From NCBI RefSeq assembly GCF_050942425.1, contig NZ_CP192063.1, forward strand, positions 11,160,001 to 11,224,000: DNA of 64,000 nt, in the 5' to 3' direction. The position numbers and the translations under genes were made by a program. The notes beneath the pieces were generated by a model, which worked only from the letters and a program-made list of their open reading frames with translations, had not been told where the DNA came from and ran no database searches. Shown here in pieces: positions 26,602-35,036 of the stretch; position 1 is the stretch's first letter; each line of letters starts with the position of its first letter. The DNA comes from Actinoallomurus sp050942425. Lineage in GTDB: Bacteria; Actinomycetota; Actinomycetes; Streptosporangiales; Streptosporangiaceae.

Positions 26602-27684
26602 ATGCCCGAAAATAACCCCCTTGCCGGGCATGGCGTAGATCCCGAGGATGGCTCCGGGCTGGTCGAGAACTCCGGCTTGCACCAGCCGTACGAGCTCGTG
26701 GTGGCCGCGGTGCATCCGGCGAGCCGCGAGGTGATGTTGCAGTCCCGCCAGCTCTTCCCGGTGGGCGCCCGGCCCGGCGACGAGACCGTCCTGCCGGTGC
26801 GCTGCGTCTCGTCCGACGAGAACGGCACCGTGCTCGCCACCGTCACCTGGCACGACGGCGATCCACGGCTGCTGTCCATCAACTCTGTCAAGCTGCGACC
26901 GGGGACGTATCGGCTGCGCGCGGTGTTGGACGGGCCGGCCCGCGTCCGGTTCGTCGAGCCTGCGGGCGTGGCACCGGACGAACGGCGCTGGTCGGAGCTG
27001 CTGAGCCTGATCCCCGAGCGGCTTGAGCCGTCCGTGGCAGCCGTGGACCTGGTGTGCGGAGTGGAGTTGGGCGGCGGCCGCGAGGCAGTGGACGCCCGAC
27101 TCCGCCTGATCCGTGAGCTGATCAAGCTCCTGGATGAGGAGTGCGCGGAGCCCGACCTGCTCCGGATCGCGATCCTCGGCTACGGCGATCACGCGCTCGA
27201 TTCGCGGCTGGATGACCGCCGGGTGGTCCGCGGGGCGTGGCTGGCTCCCGCCGCGGAGGCGCTCACGACATTGGCGAGGCTGCGCGCGGTCGAGTCGGAA
27301 TATCACGAAGCGGCACCGGTCGAGGACATGCTCTTCGAGGCCGTCGGCCGCATCGCACGCACCACCGGAGAACGAAAGACCGTACTGATGACCGTCGCCG
27401 GACGCCCGCCGCACCCGCCCAGAACCAGCGAGAGCCGCGTGCTGCCCTGTCCGTACGGCCATGACTCGGGCAAGCTGCTCCGCACACTGGAGCGGAACAC
27501 CGACGTCTCCCGCATCGCCGTCGTCGACCGGCTGAACACCCACGACCGGCCTACGTGGCTCCGGCTGGGCGCCAAGGCCCTCTACGAGCTGCCCGAGGCC
27601 GAACCCCGTCGGCTCGGCGTGGACGTCGGAGTGCTCGTGCCACGTGTCCAGAGACTCCCTTTCCCCCTGCTTGACCAGGAATGA
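26602..27684 (+). CDS. vWA-like protein of a GTPase-centred operon
   Basis: 360 residues from ATG 26602 (a TTG three codons earlier is also possible). Residues about 28-125 look like a beta-sandwich (YELVVAAVHPASREVML, TVLATVTWHDGD). From about 140 an alpha/beta fold resembling a von Willebrand A domain follows: AAVDLVCGVELGGG, RLIRELIKLLDEE, LRIAILGYGDH, then EAAPVEDMLFEA. The first MIDAS segment, normally DxSxS, is ELGGG, so metal binding is doubtful. It starts an operon with a GTPase (4-bp gap) and a GAP1-like protein. I infer an adaptor or target-recognition role; the family name is not certain. Confidence 0.65.
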   Translation: MPENNPLAGHGVDPEDGSGLVENSGLHQPYELVVAAVHPASREVMLQSRQLFPVGARPGDETVLPVRCVSSDENGTVLATVTWHDGDPRLLSINSVKLRPGTYRLRAVLDGPARVRFVEPAGVAPDERRWSELLSLIPERLEPSVAAVDLVCGVELGGGREAVDARLRLIRELIKLLDEECAEPDLLRIAILGYGDHALDSRLDDRRVVRGAWLAPAAEALTTLARLRAVESEYHEAAPVEDMLFEAVGRIARTTGERKTVLMTVAGRPPHPPRTSESRVLPCPYGHDSGKLLRTLERNTDVSRIAVVDRLNTHDRPTWLRLGAKALYELPEAEPRRLGVDVGVLVPRVQRLPFPLLDQE

Positions 27685-27688
27685 GGCG

Positions 27689-28732
27689 ATGGTGACCCTC
27701 CGCGAGACGCCCCCAGGCCGGCCCGGCCCGAAGCGGGTGATGCGACGTATCGGGCTGTGGGGCGCACCCGGCAGCGGGAAGACCTCCTTCCTCGCCTCGC
27801 TCAACGTGGCGGTGGCCCAGAGCCGGCAGGACTGGGCGCTCGTCGGGGTGAACGACGATTCCGTCGCGTTCCTGACCGAGGCCACCGCGGCACTCACCGA
27901 TCAACGCCGCTTTCCCAAGGCCACCGAGAGCATGGCCGAGCTGAGCTGGGTGATGATGTCGGAGAGCGAGGTCCGTATCGGCGGGCGCTGGCGCAAAGAG
28001 ATCGTGAAGGTGCCGCTGCAGTTCCACGTCGACCTCATCGACGCGCCGGGTGACAACTTCAACAGCGGGACCAAGACCGATGACGACGCGGTGACGCTCA
28101 AGGATCTCGGCTTTGACGAGGACGAGAGCGATGAGGAGCCCCAGTCGGACACCGAGCGGCTGATCGACAGCCTGGCGGCCTGTGACGGCATCGTCTATCT
28201 CTACGACCCGGTCCGGGAGAAGGAGAAGGGCGACGCGTACAAGTACTTCCAGGGCACGCTGGCGCAGATCGCCCGGCGGGCGTTGCGGGATCGCCGCTTC
28301 GACGGTAACCGTCTGCCGCATCATCTGGCGGTCTGCATCACCAAGTTCGACGAGCCTCGCGTCTACGAGACCGCCAACCGGCGGGGTTATCTGACCGTCG
28401 ACGTCGATGACGACCACATGTTCCCCCGGGTGCACGAGGACAGCGCCGAGGACCTCTTCGAGGACCTGTGCAAGGTGTCACCGACCGGCAGCGCCGCCCT
28501 GGTACGCAAGAGCATCAAGCGCTACTTCCACGACAGCAAGGTCCGCTACTTCGCCACGTCCTCGATCGGCTTCTACCTGGGAAGGTCGATCCGTTTCCGG
28601 ACCGCCGACTATCAGAACGTGGTGCCCGACGGCCACGGCGGCCACACGATCCGGGGCGCCGTTCACCCGATCAACGTGCTGGAGCCGGTGCTGTGGCTGG
28701 GCCAGCAGCTCGACGGCCCCGCGACCCACTGA
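27689..28732 (+). CDS. P-loop GTPase, TRAFAC-like, of a conflict-type operon
   Basis: 347 residues; ATG 27689 is 4 bp after the vWA-like stop and has GAGG upstream. G1/Walker A is IGLWGAPGSGKTSF (about 21-34), G3 is FHVDLIDAPGD (Asp near 118) and G4 is CITKFDEP (Thr218-Asp221, TKxD), so guanine specificity is expected. An acidic insert (DEDESDEEPQSDTE) lies between G3 and G4. The C-terminal part (YFHDSKVRYFATSSIGFYLG) resembles the double-GTPase families described with GAP1 proteins in bacterial conflict systems. It probably acts as the nucleotide switch between the vWA-like and GAP1-like partners. Confidence 0.78.
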   Translation: MVTLRETPPGRPGPKRVMRRIGLWGAPGSGKTSFLASLNVAVAQSRQDWALVGVNDDSVAFLTEATAALTDQRRFPKATESMAELSWVMMSESEVRIGGRWRKEIVKVPLQFHVDLIDAPGDNFNSGTKTDDDAVTLKDLGFDEDESDEEPQSDTERLIDSLAACDGIVYLYDPVREKEKGDAYKYFQGTLAQIARRALRDRRFDGNRLPHHLAVCITKFDEPRVYETANRRGYLTVDVDDDHMFPRVHEDSAEDLFEDLCKVSPTGSAALVRKSIKRYFHDSKVRYFATSSIGFYLGRSIRFRTADYQNVVPDGHGGHTIRGAVHPINVLEPVLWLGQQLDGPATH

Positions 28733-28748
28733 GCGGACGAGAGAAACG

Positions 28749-31352
28749 ATGGTGTGGATCGAAGCGGAGTGGGCGATCTGGGGGAAGCCGCCCGGAGAGC
28801 GGGACGACTATTCGGTCACCGCTGCCAGCCGTGGGCGCTACCAACCCGCTCAGTTCAAAGAGATCATCGCGCGGTTCACCCCTGGCACTGCCGACTCGCC
28901 GGAGGCGCTGCCCCGGGTCACGCTCAGCTGGGTCGGCGCGAATGACGACGCCCACCTTGGGCTGGCGATACAGACGTGGACCGGGGACAAGGACGGCGTG
29001 GGCCGCGACATCGCCGAGACCAGGTACTTCTGCGTGCCCTACCGGCAGCTCGGCGAGCATCCGGTGTCCTATGTCGGGCTGTACGAAGCGCTGAAGGACC
29101 TGTCACCGCGCGACCACGGCTCTCAGCCGATCCGCGTTCAGGTGCCGGAACTCGACCCCGGACAGCTCGTCGCGGACATGGCGGCGCTGGGCGAGCAGAC
29201 GATACGTGAGACGGCGGCGCTGCTGCTGATCCCCCGCCGCGCGGTCTGCGTCGTACGGGCCGAGCAGACGAAACTGCTGGAGCGGTTGCGGTTCCTGGAC
29301 GCGGTGATCTCGCTGCTGCCGTACGGCTATCGGACCAGGTTCACGGCCTCCACGTGGACCAACAGCGCCACGCGGCACCGCATCAGGCTGTCGTTCGCCA
29401 GACGGGCACGGGACGAGGCTCACCCGGTCATCTGGCGAAGCCCGGGCCACGTACCGCTTGATGAGGGAGCCGCGGGCGCTTACCTTGAGCGGCTCGACGC
29501 GCTGCTGACCGGCGGCAAGGAGCCGTCATGGGTCATCGGCCGGCTGGCGGCCGAGATCGAACCCAGACGGTTCGAGGATCCCACGCACGCCGTACAGGCA
29601 CTGGAGCGGCTCGAACGGCCACGCCTCGTCGTCGAGCGCATCCGGATGGACGACGGTGATCCCGGCGAAGTACGCGAGCTGCTGGACAGCGGCGAGATCA
29701 TCGACCTGGAGCCGGACGACCGCCGCAAGGCCCTGGGCTATCTCATCGGCCTGGGGGAGCACGAGGACTTTCCGCGGATCGAACACTGGCTGCCGATCAT
29801 CGCGAAGGGCGATCCGGCGCTGTTGGTCGACAGCCTGATCGATACCGCCAAGCGCCTGCTGTGGGCACCGAGCAGCCGTCGGGTACGGCCCTACCTGGTC
29901 TGGGCCGAGCGTCTCGGCTGCACCGACAGGTTCCTGGCCGGCGTGATCCTGTCGCCCGACCGCCGCGAGGATCTGGAGGGCGGGCTGTACGGCGTCGCCG
30001 AGATGCTCTACGAGGAGGTCATCGCCACCGGGCAGACCAGCGCGTACGGCCAGAGTCTGGTCGCTCTCTCGCAGAATCCCGCAGCGGTCTGTGAGTTGAT
30101 CGCCCGGCTCGCCGAGGGCCGGGCTCCGCATCTGCGCGCCGGGCTGGACTGGCTGAAGGCCGTCAAGCCCGAGTTGATGCGCCCCTTTCACCTGGTGCTG
30201 GCCCGCACTCCGCGAGCCCCGGACCGAGGCGACATCGAGATCCTGGCCGGATACGGCCGCAACTGCGTCCGTGCACTCCTGGGCGCGGCGTGCCACAAGC
30301 GGCGACTGCACCTGGTCCTGCAGCCGTTCATCGAGTGGCTGAACACCCGGGGCCCCCTCAAACCGGACGAACAGAGTTACTGGGCCGAACGCCTGGGTGA
30401 CCTCAACCCGGATGACCCCGCCATGCGAGGGGCCCTCGACGTGCTCCGCCTGGCCACCGCGGCACTCCCGAGCACGATGATGAACGTGGCCACCAGGGAC
30501 TGGGCCCACTACGCGGACGGCTTCGTGGACCACTGGGAGATCGAGGTCTGGAACCCCGCCAACCGGGCCCACATGCTCTCCGGGATGAGCACGTACCTGC
30601 GGGGAATGCGATGGCAGATCCACAGCGGCCGGGCCGATGACGTGCTGTCCCTGACCGAACGGCTGACCGAGCACGCCGCCTCCCAGGACGCCGACCGGCT
30701 CGTTCAGGCCCTTGTCACCAGCCTCTCGGAGGCGCCCGACCTGACCTCCGATCCGGCCGCCCGCGACTGGCTCAATCGGATGCGCGGGCAGTATCCGCCC
30801 GAGACCGCGCCCCGCACGCAGGTCCTGGAACCGCCCTCGGTACGGCCCGACGGCTCCGCGGCGCCGCCCTTGTACCCGTACCCGCCGGCACCGGTCGAGG
30901 ACGAGGTCGAGAGCATCGTCGGCCGCTGCGTCGCCGCGTTTCATCACGGGCGGCCGTACGAACGGGTCTTCGACGGTCTCACCCTGACCCAGGCGATCAC
31001 GTCAGGGACGAGCGCGCTCCGGATCGTCGGAAGGCTGTACGACGGCCTGATCACATTCGGCGCACACGACGAGGTCGCGTACGGCTGGGCGATGGCGTTG
31101 GCCGACCGGGTCGTGAGGGGGGAGTTCGGGCAGGAGGTCGCTGCCGATTTCCACCGGGAGGTCCGGCGGTCCAGCCTGTTCCAGGCGATGTTCCGCATCA
31201 ATCTCCTCGCCACGGTGGCCGACCGGGGCGCGGAGAACCCGCTGGATCTCACCGACGACGACCGCCTCCGTCTCAAGGAGATCCGGGAGCACACGGATCT
31301 GATGGTCAAAAATCGGCGCAGATGGACACCTTTTGGGCGTGGCTCGCGATGA
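28749..31352 (+). CDS. GAP1-like (GTPase-associated protein 1) large protein
   Basis: 867 residues from ATG 28749, 16 bp after the GTPase stop. The N-terminal about 140 residues (EAEWAIWGKPPGERDDYSV, ALPRVTLSWV, ETRYFCVPYRQLGEHPVSY, GLYEAL) match my recollection of the GAP1-N domain: a compact alpha/beta unit always encoded next to a GTPase. A middle domain follows (AEQTKLLERLRFLDAVISLLPYGYRTRFTAS), then a long mostly helical region (about 230-860) with many LERL/LIDTAKRLL-type segments and a Pro-rich break near 700. No membrane segment or catalytic motif is evident. Family call by remembered similarity; function as scaffold or effector is inferred. Confidence 0.7.
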   Translation: MVWIEAEWAIWGKPPGERDDYSVTAASRGRYQPAQFKEIIARFTPGTADSPEALPRVTLSWVGANDDAHLGLAIQTWTGDKDGVGRDIAETRYFCVPYRQLGEHPVSYVGLYEALKDLSPRDHGSQPIRVQVPELDPGQLVADMAALGEQTIRETAALLLIPRRAVCVVRAEQTKLLERLRFLDAVISLLPYGYRTRFTASTWTNSATRHRIRLSFARRARDEAHPVIWRSPGHVPLDEGAAGAYLERLDALLTGGKEPSWVIGRLAAEIEPRRFEDPTHAVQALERLERPRLVVERIRMDDGDPGEVRELLDSGEIIDLEPDDRRKALGYLIGLGEHEDFPRIEHWLPIIAKGDPALLVDSLIDTAKRLLWAPSSRRVRPYLVWAERLGCTDRFLAGVILSPDRREDLEGGLYGVAEMLYEEVIATGQTSAYGQSLVALSQNPAAVCELIARLAEGRAPHLRAGLDWLKAVKPELMRPFHLVLARTPRAPDRGDIEILAGYGRNCVRALLGAACHKRRLHLVLQPFIEWLNTRGPLKPDEQSYWAERLGDLNPDDPAMRGALDVLRLATAALPSTMMNVATRDWAHYADGFVDHWEIEVWNPANRAHMLSGMSTYLRGMRWQIHSGRADDVLSLTERLTEHAASQDADRLVQALVTSLSEAPDLTSDPAARDWLNRMRGQYPPETAPRTQVLEPPSVRPDGSAAPPLYPYPPAPVEDEVESIVGRCVAAFHHGRPYERVFDGLTLTQAITSGTSALRIVGRLYDGLITFGAHDEVAYGWAMALADRVVRGEFGQEVAADFHREVRRSSLFQAMFRINLLATVADRGAENPLDLTDDDRLRLKEIREHTDLMVKNRRRWTPFGRGSR

Positions 31353-31360
31353 TCCGGACC

Positions 31361-31386
31361 GTGCCGACCAGCGTGCTGGTCAGCAC
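31361..31386. terminator. Bidirectional terminator hairpin
   Basis: GACCAGC-GT-GCTGGTC is a perfect 7-bp stem extended by GTGC/GCAC with one unpaired base on each side. It lies in the 79-bp gap between convergent genes ending at 31352 and 31432 and would serve both the GTPase operon and the sulfur operon. Confidence 0.6.
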
Positions 31387-31431
31387 GGTCGTTCCTGCTC
31401 ACGGAGCACGTCCCCACGGCACTTCGGGCGA

Positions 31432-31986
31432 TCAGCCGGCGGCCGCCAGTCGTGGGATGCGGCCGGTCGCCGTGGAGAACTGGTCGATCAGGCGGCCGAG
31501 GGTCTCATCGGTGCGCGGCTCGATGCTGATCTTTCCGTCCTCGTGCACGGTGATGTCGCGGTCCAGGACGAACCAGCCCTGAACGATGTGGTCGGCGCCC
31601 ATCGACGTCAGTACGGGGCGCAGGGCGTAGTCGATGGCCAGGACATGTGCGGTGCTGCCGCCGGTGGCCAGGGGCAGGACCGTCTTACCCGTCAGCGCGA
31701 ACTGCGGGAGCAGGTCGAGCAGGGACTTCAGCAGGCCGGAGTAGGCGGCCTTGTAGACGGGTGTGCCGATGACGACACCGTCGGCGCGTTCGAACAGTTC
31801 GGTGGCCGCGACGATGGCGGGATGACTGAAGTTCGCCCCGAGCAGGGCCTCGCCGGGCAGGGCGCGGACGTCCAGGGTGGTGACCTGGTGGCCGTCGGCG
31901 GTGAGCCGTTCCGCCACGTGGGTGAGGAGCCGGGCAGTGCGGGAGGTGGCGGACGGGCTTCCGGAGACGGTCAGGATGCTGGCCAT
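31432..31986 (-). CDS. ssuE: NADPH-dependent FMN reductase (SsuE/MsuE-like)
   Basis: 184 residues with a flavodoxin-like fold: phosphate loop TVSGSPSATSRTARLL (about 6-21), the FMN-binding GTPVYKAAYSGLLKSLLDLL and LPLATGGSTAHVLAIDYALRP segment that is typical of SsuE. It supplies reduced FMN to the two LLM monooxygenases and the acyl-CoA-dehydrogenase-like enzyme of the same operon, for cleavage of C-S bonds. Last gene of the sulfur operon, 43 bp after the hydrolase; ATG has GAGGCGAGATC upstream. Confidence 0.9.
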   Translation of the reverse strand: MASILTVSGSPSATSRTARLLTHVAERLTADGHQVTTLDVRALPGEALLGANFSHPAIVAATELFERADGVVIGTPVYKAAYSGLLKSLLDLLPQFALTGKTVLPLATGGSTAHVLAIDYALRPVLTSMGADHIVQGWFVLDRDITVHEDGKISIEPRTDETLGRLIDQFSTATGRIPRLAAAG

Positions 31987-32029
31987 GGTGATCTCGCCTC
32001 GCTGTCGGAGGGTGGGACGGGACTCGGTC

Positions 32030-32767
32030 TCAGCTGAGGGCCTCGACGGTGACGACCGGGGCTCGGTCCGGGCCGGAGCGCAGGCGTTCGAGCCACTGGA
32101 CGATGTGGGCGGCGACGCTGCGGTGGTCGATGTCGTTGAGGACGTCGTGCCGTCCTCCGCGGACGATGCCCAGTTCGGCTCCCGGCAGCCGGGCGGCGAT
32201 CGAGCGGGCCACCTCCGGCGCGGTGACCGGGTCCGCGTCGCCGTGCAGGAGGAGTACGGGCAGGTCGATCCGGTCCAGCGGGAGCTCCGCGGACAGCAGC
32301 GCGGGCGGCGGCGGTCCGGACAGCGCGCCGCGGACGAACCGGTCGTCCTCGGTCAGCCGTCGCCGGTGCGTGGGGCAGGCGGTACGCGCGTCGAGCTCGT
32401 CGTCCCACGAGAGCCGGGGCGGCGTACCGAGGTCGGCCAGGCCGGCGAGGATGACTCCGGCCGGCGGGCGGGCCGACGCGGCGGCCACGGCAAGGGCTTG
32501 GAGGGCGCCGGTGTCCGAGCCGGCCAGGACGAGGGGGTCGGTCACGGGCGTCTCGCTCACGAGCCGAGTCAGGAGGTCGAGGTCGTCGCCGGGTGTGCTG
32601 TCGGCGGCGCGCACGGCGTAGCCGTCGGCGGAGAGCCGCCGGCCCAGCCGCTCGTACACGCCGCCGTGCTCGCCTCGGCCGGAGAACAGCACGACGGTGC
32701 CGCGTAGGTGCAGCTCCGGCGCGGGGAGCCAGGTGCGTACGGCCGGCAGGGTGACGGGTTCGGTCAT
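32030..32767 (-). CDS. Alpha/beta hydrolase in the sulfur operon
   Basis: 245 residues from ATG 32767 (GAGGAAC ribosome site). It shows an alpha/beta-hydrolase core: VVLFSGRGEHGGVYERL (oxyanion region), a nucleophile-elbow position LVLAGSDTGAL, DLPVLLLHGDADPVTAPEVA with the acid, and GGRHDVLND with the catalytic His. The elbow reads AGSDTGA, slightly off GxSxG. Acylglycerol lipase/serine aminopeptidase-like. In this operon it may hydrolyse an ester or amide of the imported organosulfur compound or a product of the flavoenzymes. Confidence 0.8.
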   Translation of the reverse strand: MTEPVTLPAVRTWLPAPELHLRGTVVLFSGRGEHGGVYERLGRRLSADGYAVRAADSTPGDDLDLLTRLVSETPVTDPLVLAGSDTGALQALAVAAASARPPAGVILAGLADLGTPPRLSWDDELDARTACPTHRRRLTEDDRFVRGALSGPPPPALLSAELPLDRIDLPVLLLHGDADPVTAPEVARSIAARLPGAELGIVRGGRHDVLNDIDHRSVAAHIVQWLERLRSGPDRAPVVTVEALS

Positions 32768-32777
32768 GGTCGGTTCC

Positions 32778-33932
32778 TCAGCTGTCAGGGGCGACACGGG
32801 CGAGTGCCGTGCGGCCGGCCGCGGCGGTGATGGCGTCGTCCTGTGGGGTGTGGACCCGGGAGCACAGCACGTCCCGGTAGTGGCGTTGCAGGGGGTTGTT
32901 CCTGGTCAGTCCGTTGTTGCCGACGAGCGCCACGGCCTGCTCGACCGCGGTGATGGCCGCTCGGGTGCCGAACAGCTTGGCGGCGTCGGCGTGGCCCTCG
33001 GGCAGGTCTCCCTCGTCGTAGCGGCGGGCGAGGGCGTCGATGAGGTCGTTCGCGGCGGTGAGCGCGGTCTCGATCTCGCCGACCGCGGTCTGGAAGCGGG
33101 GCAGGGTCGCCAGCGGGGCGCCGAGCGCGGTGGGGACCCGCTCGTGCAGGAACCGTACGAGCCAGTCCCGCGCTGCCCCGGCGACGCCGAGGTAGAGGGC
33201 GGTGAGGCCGAGGGAGTTCCAGGCGGCCAGGTGGGCACCGCCCGCACGCCGCCCGGGTACGGGCTCGACGAGGTGCGCGACGGCGTCCACCGGGACGCGG
33301 ACGTCGGTGAAGACCACGTCGTCGCTGCGGCTGGCCCGCAGCCCCAGGTGGTCCCAGGTCGGTTCGATGACGATTCCGGGGCTGTCGGCGCGTACGAGGA
33401 ACGAGCCGACGCGCGCCGGTTCCTCGTCCGTACGTGCCCAGACCGCCATCCAGCTCAGGCCGACCGCGCCGGTGGAGAAGATCTTGCGTCCGGTCAGGGA
33501 CCAGTGGTCGCCGACGTGGCGGGCCGTCGTGGCGGGCAGGCCGCCACGCGCGGGCGTGCCGAGGTCCGGTTCCACCCGCAGCGTGTTGACCAGGGCGGGG
33601 CCGGGCGTGGCCAGCAGCGACCGGTAGACGGGCTCGGGCCAGGCGGCGCCGCGGGTCTGCGCGGCATGGGTGAACAGGGTCATCGCGGTGACCAGCGCGA
33701 CCGACGGGTCGCCCGCGCCGAGGGCGCGCAGGATCCGTACGGTGTCGGCGAGGCCGCCGCCCGGGCCGCCGAACTCGGTCGCGACGGTCGCGGTGAGGAG
33801 CCCGGCGGCGTGCACGGCCGCGACCCCCTCGACGGGGAAGGACCCGTCGCGGTCGTGTTCGTCGGCGCGGGCGGCCAGCGTCGCGGTGACGTCGGCCAGC
33901 CGCGGGGGCGCGTACAAGGACGTGGTGGTCAT
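32778..33932 (-). CDS. Acyl-CoA-dehydrogenase-fold flavin monooxygenase (SfnB/DszC-like)
   Basis: 384 residues, ATG 33932. N-terminal helical domain, middle beta domain with LTGRKIFSTGAVGLSWMAVWA (Trp/Phe-rich flavin pocket), C-terminal helical domain with VEQAVALVGNNGLTRNNPLQRHYRDVLCSRVHTPQDDA, as in DszC/SfnB-type members rather than beta-oxidation enzymes (no catalytic Glu loop evident). In sulfur-scavenging clusters such proteins oxidise sulfur or desaturate using FMN from SsuE. The gene starts 11 bp after the LLM gene and ends 10 bp before the hydrolase, so it is an integral operon member. Confidence 0.85.
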   Translation of the reverse strand: MTTTSLYAPPRLADVTATLAARADEHDRDGSFPVEGVAAVHAAGLLTATVATEFGGPGGGLADTVRILRALGAGDPSVALVTAMTLFTHAAQTRGAAWPEPVYRSLLATPGPALVNTLRVEPDLGTPARGGLPATTARHVGDHWSLTGRKIFSTGAVGLSWMAVWARTDEEPARVGSFLVRADSPGIVIEPTWDHLGLRASRSDDVVFTDVRVPVDAVAHLVEPVPGRRAGGAHLAAWNSLGLTALYLGVAGAARDWLVRFLHERVPTALGAPLATLPRFQTAVGEIETALTAANDLIDALARRYDEGDLPEGHADAAKLFGTRAAITAVEQAVALVGNNGLTRNNPLQRHYRDVLCSRVHTPQDDAITAAAGRTALARVAPDS

Positions 33933-33943
33933 GAACGCGGCGA

Positions 33944-35008
33944 TCAGACCAGTGCCGCGTCGTTCGCGCGCAGCAGCGGGACCAGGCGCCGTCCCCAGTC
34001 GACGACGTCCTCGAGCGGGTCGAACCCGCGGATCAGGATCGTGTCGACGCCGACCCGCCGGTACGCCTCGAGGGCCTCCGCGACCTGCTCGGCCGTGCCG
34101 ACCAGCGCGGTGGAGTTGCCGCCGGGGCCGGTCAGCGCGGTGATGCCGTACCAGAGCCGCTCGTCGTGGCGCTCGCTCTCGGCCGCCTGCTCCTGCAGCC
34201 GGGCCGAGCCCACCGAGGTCGACATGCGGAACGCGCGGTCGCCGCCCGCCCGCTCGGCGGTGAGCGCGCGGATCCGCTCGGCCCGCTCCCACGCCTCGGC
34301 CTCGGTGTCGGCGATGATCGGCCGGACCGACAGGCTGAACCGGAGCGTACGGCCGTGCGCGGCCGCGGCCTCGCGCAGCGCGGCGATCCGTTCGGCGATC
34401 ACCTGCCGCGGCTCGCCCCACAGCATGTAGACGTCGGCGTGCCGGGTACCGACCTCGATCGCCGCGGGCGAGGCGCCGCCGAAGTACAGCGGGATGCCGT
34501 CCGGCGTGGCCGGCCTGACCGTGCTGAAGGCCCCCTCCACCCGGTAGAACTCGCCGCTGTGGTCGAACGGCCGGTCCGACTCCCACACGCGCCGCAGCAG
34601 GCCCATGAACTCGGCCGTCCGCGCGTACCGCCGGTCGTGGTCGGCGAAGTCGCCGTCGCGTTTCTGGTCGGCCTCGTCGCCGCCGGTGATGTGGTGGATG
34701 GCGACGCGGCCGCCGCCGGTGAGGTGGTCGAGCGTGGCGAGCTTGCGGGCAACGAGGGTCGGGGCGACGAAGCCGGGCCGGTGCGCGATCAGCACCTTGA
34801 GGCGGGTCGTGGCGTTCAGGACGTGGGCGGCGACGGCGAACCCGTCCGGGCCGGTCGCGCCGTACCCGATGAGGACCCGGTCGAAGCCGGCGGCCTCGTG
34901 TGCCTGGGCGAACCTCGTCAGGTAGTCGGCGTCGATGCCGCCGAAGTAGTCGCCGTGGGTCTCGGACGCGTCCTGCGTCCCGACCATGCCGAGGAGTTCG
35001 AAGGTCAT
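33944..35008 (-). CDS. LLM-class FMNH2-dependent monooxygenase (SsuD-like) 1
   Basis: 354 residues of the bacterial luciferase-like fold. SsuD-type signatures are present: AQAHEAAGFDRVLIGYGATGPDGF (short parts ride across helix 1), LIAHRPGFVAPTLVARKLATLDHLTGGRVAIHHITGG (in pieces), DRRYARTAEFMGLLRRVWES, FDHSGEFYRVEGAF and GIPLYFGGASPAAIEVGTRHADVYMLWGEP. These correspond to the residues of alkanesulfonate monooxygenase around FMNH2 and sulfonate. It likely converts a sulfonate to aldehyde plus sulfite. It follows its paralogue by 28 bp. Confidence 0.88.
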   Translation of the reverse strand: MTFELLGMVGTQDASETHGDYFGGIDADYLTRFAQAHEAAGFDRVLIGYGATGPDGFAVAAHVLNATTRLKVLIAHRPGFVAPTLVARKLATLDHLTGGGRVAIHHITGGDEADQKRDGDFADHDRRYARTAEFMGLLRRVWESDRPFDHSGEFYRVEGAFSTVRPATPDGIPLYFGGASPAAIEVGTRHADVYMLWGEPRQVIAERIAALREAAAAHGRTLRFSLSVRPIIADTEAEAWERAERIRALTAERAGGDRAFRMSTSVGSARLQEQAAESERHDERLWYGITALTGPGGNSTALVGTAEQVAEALEAYRRVGVDTILIRGFDPLEDVVDWGRRLVPLLRANDAALV

Positions 35009-35036
35009 GTCTGCTTCCGTTTCTCTGGGCGGGTCT

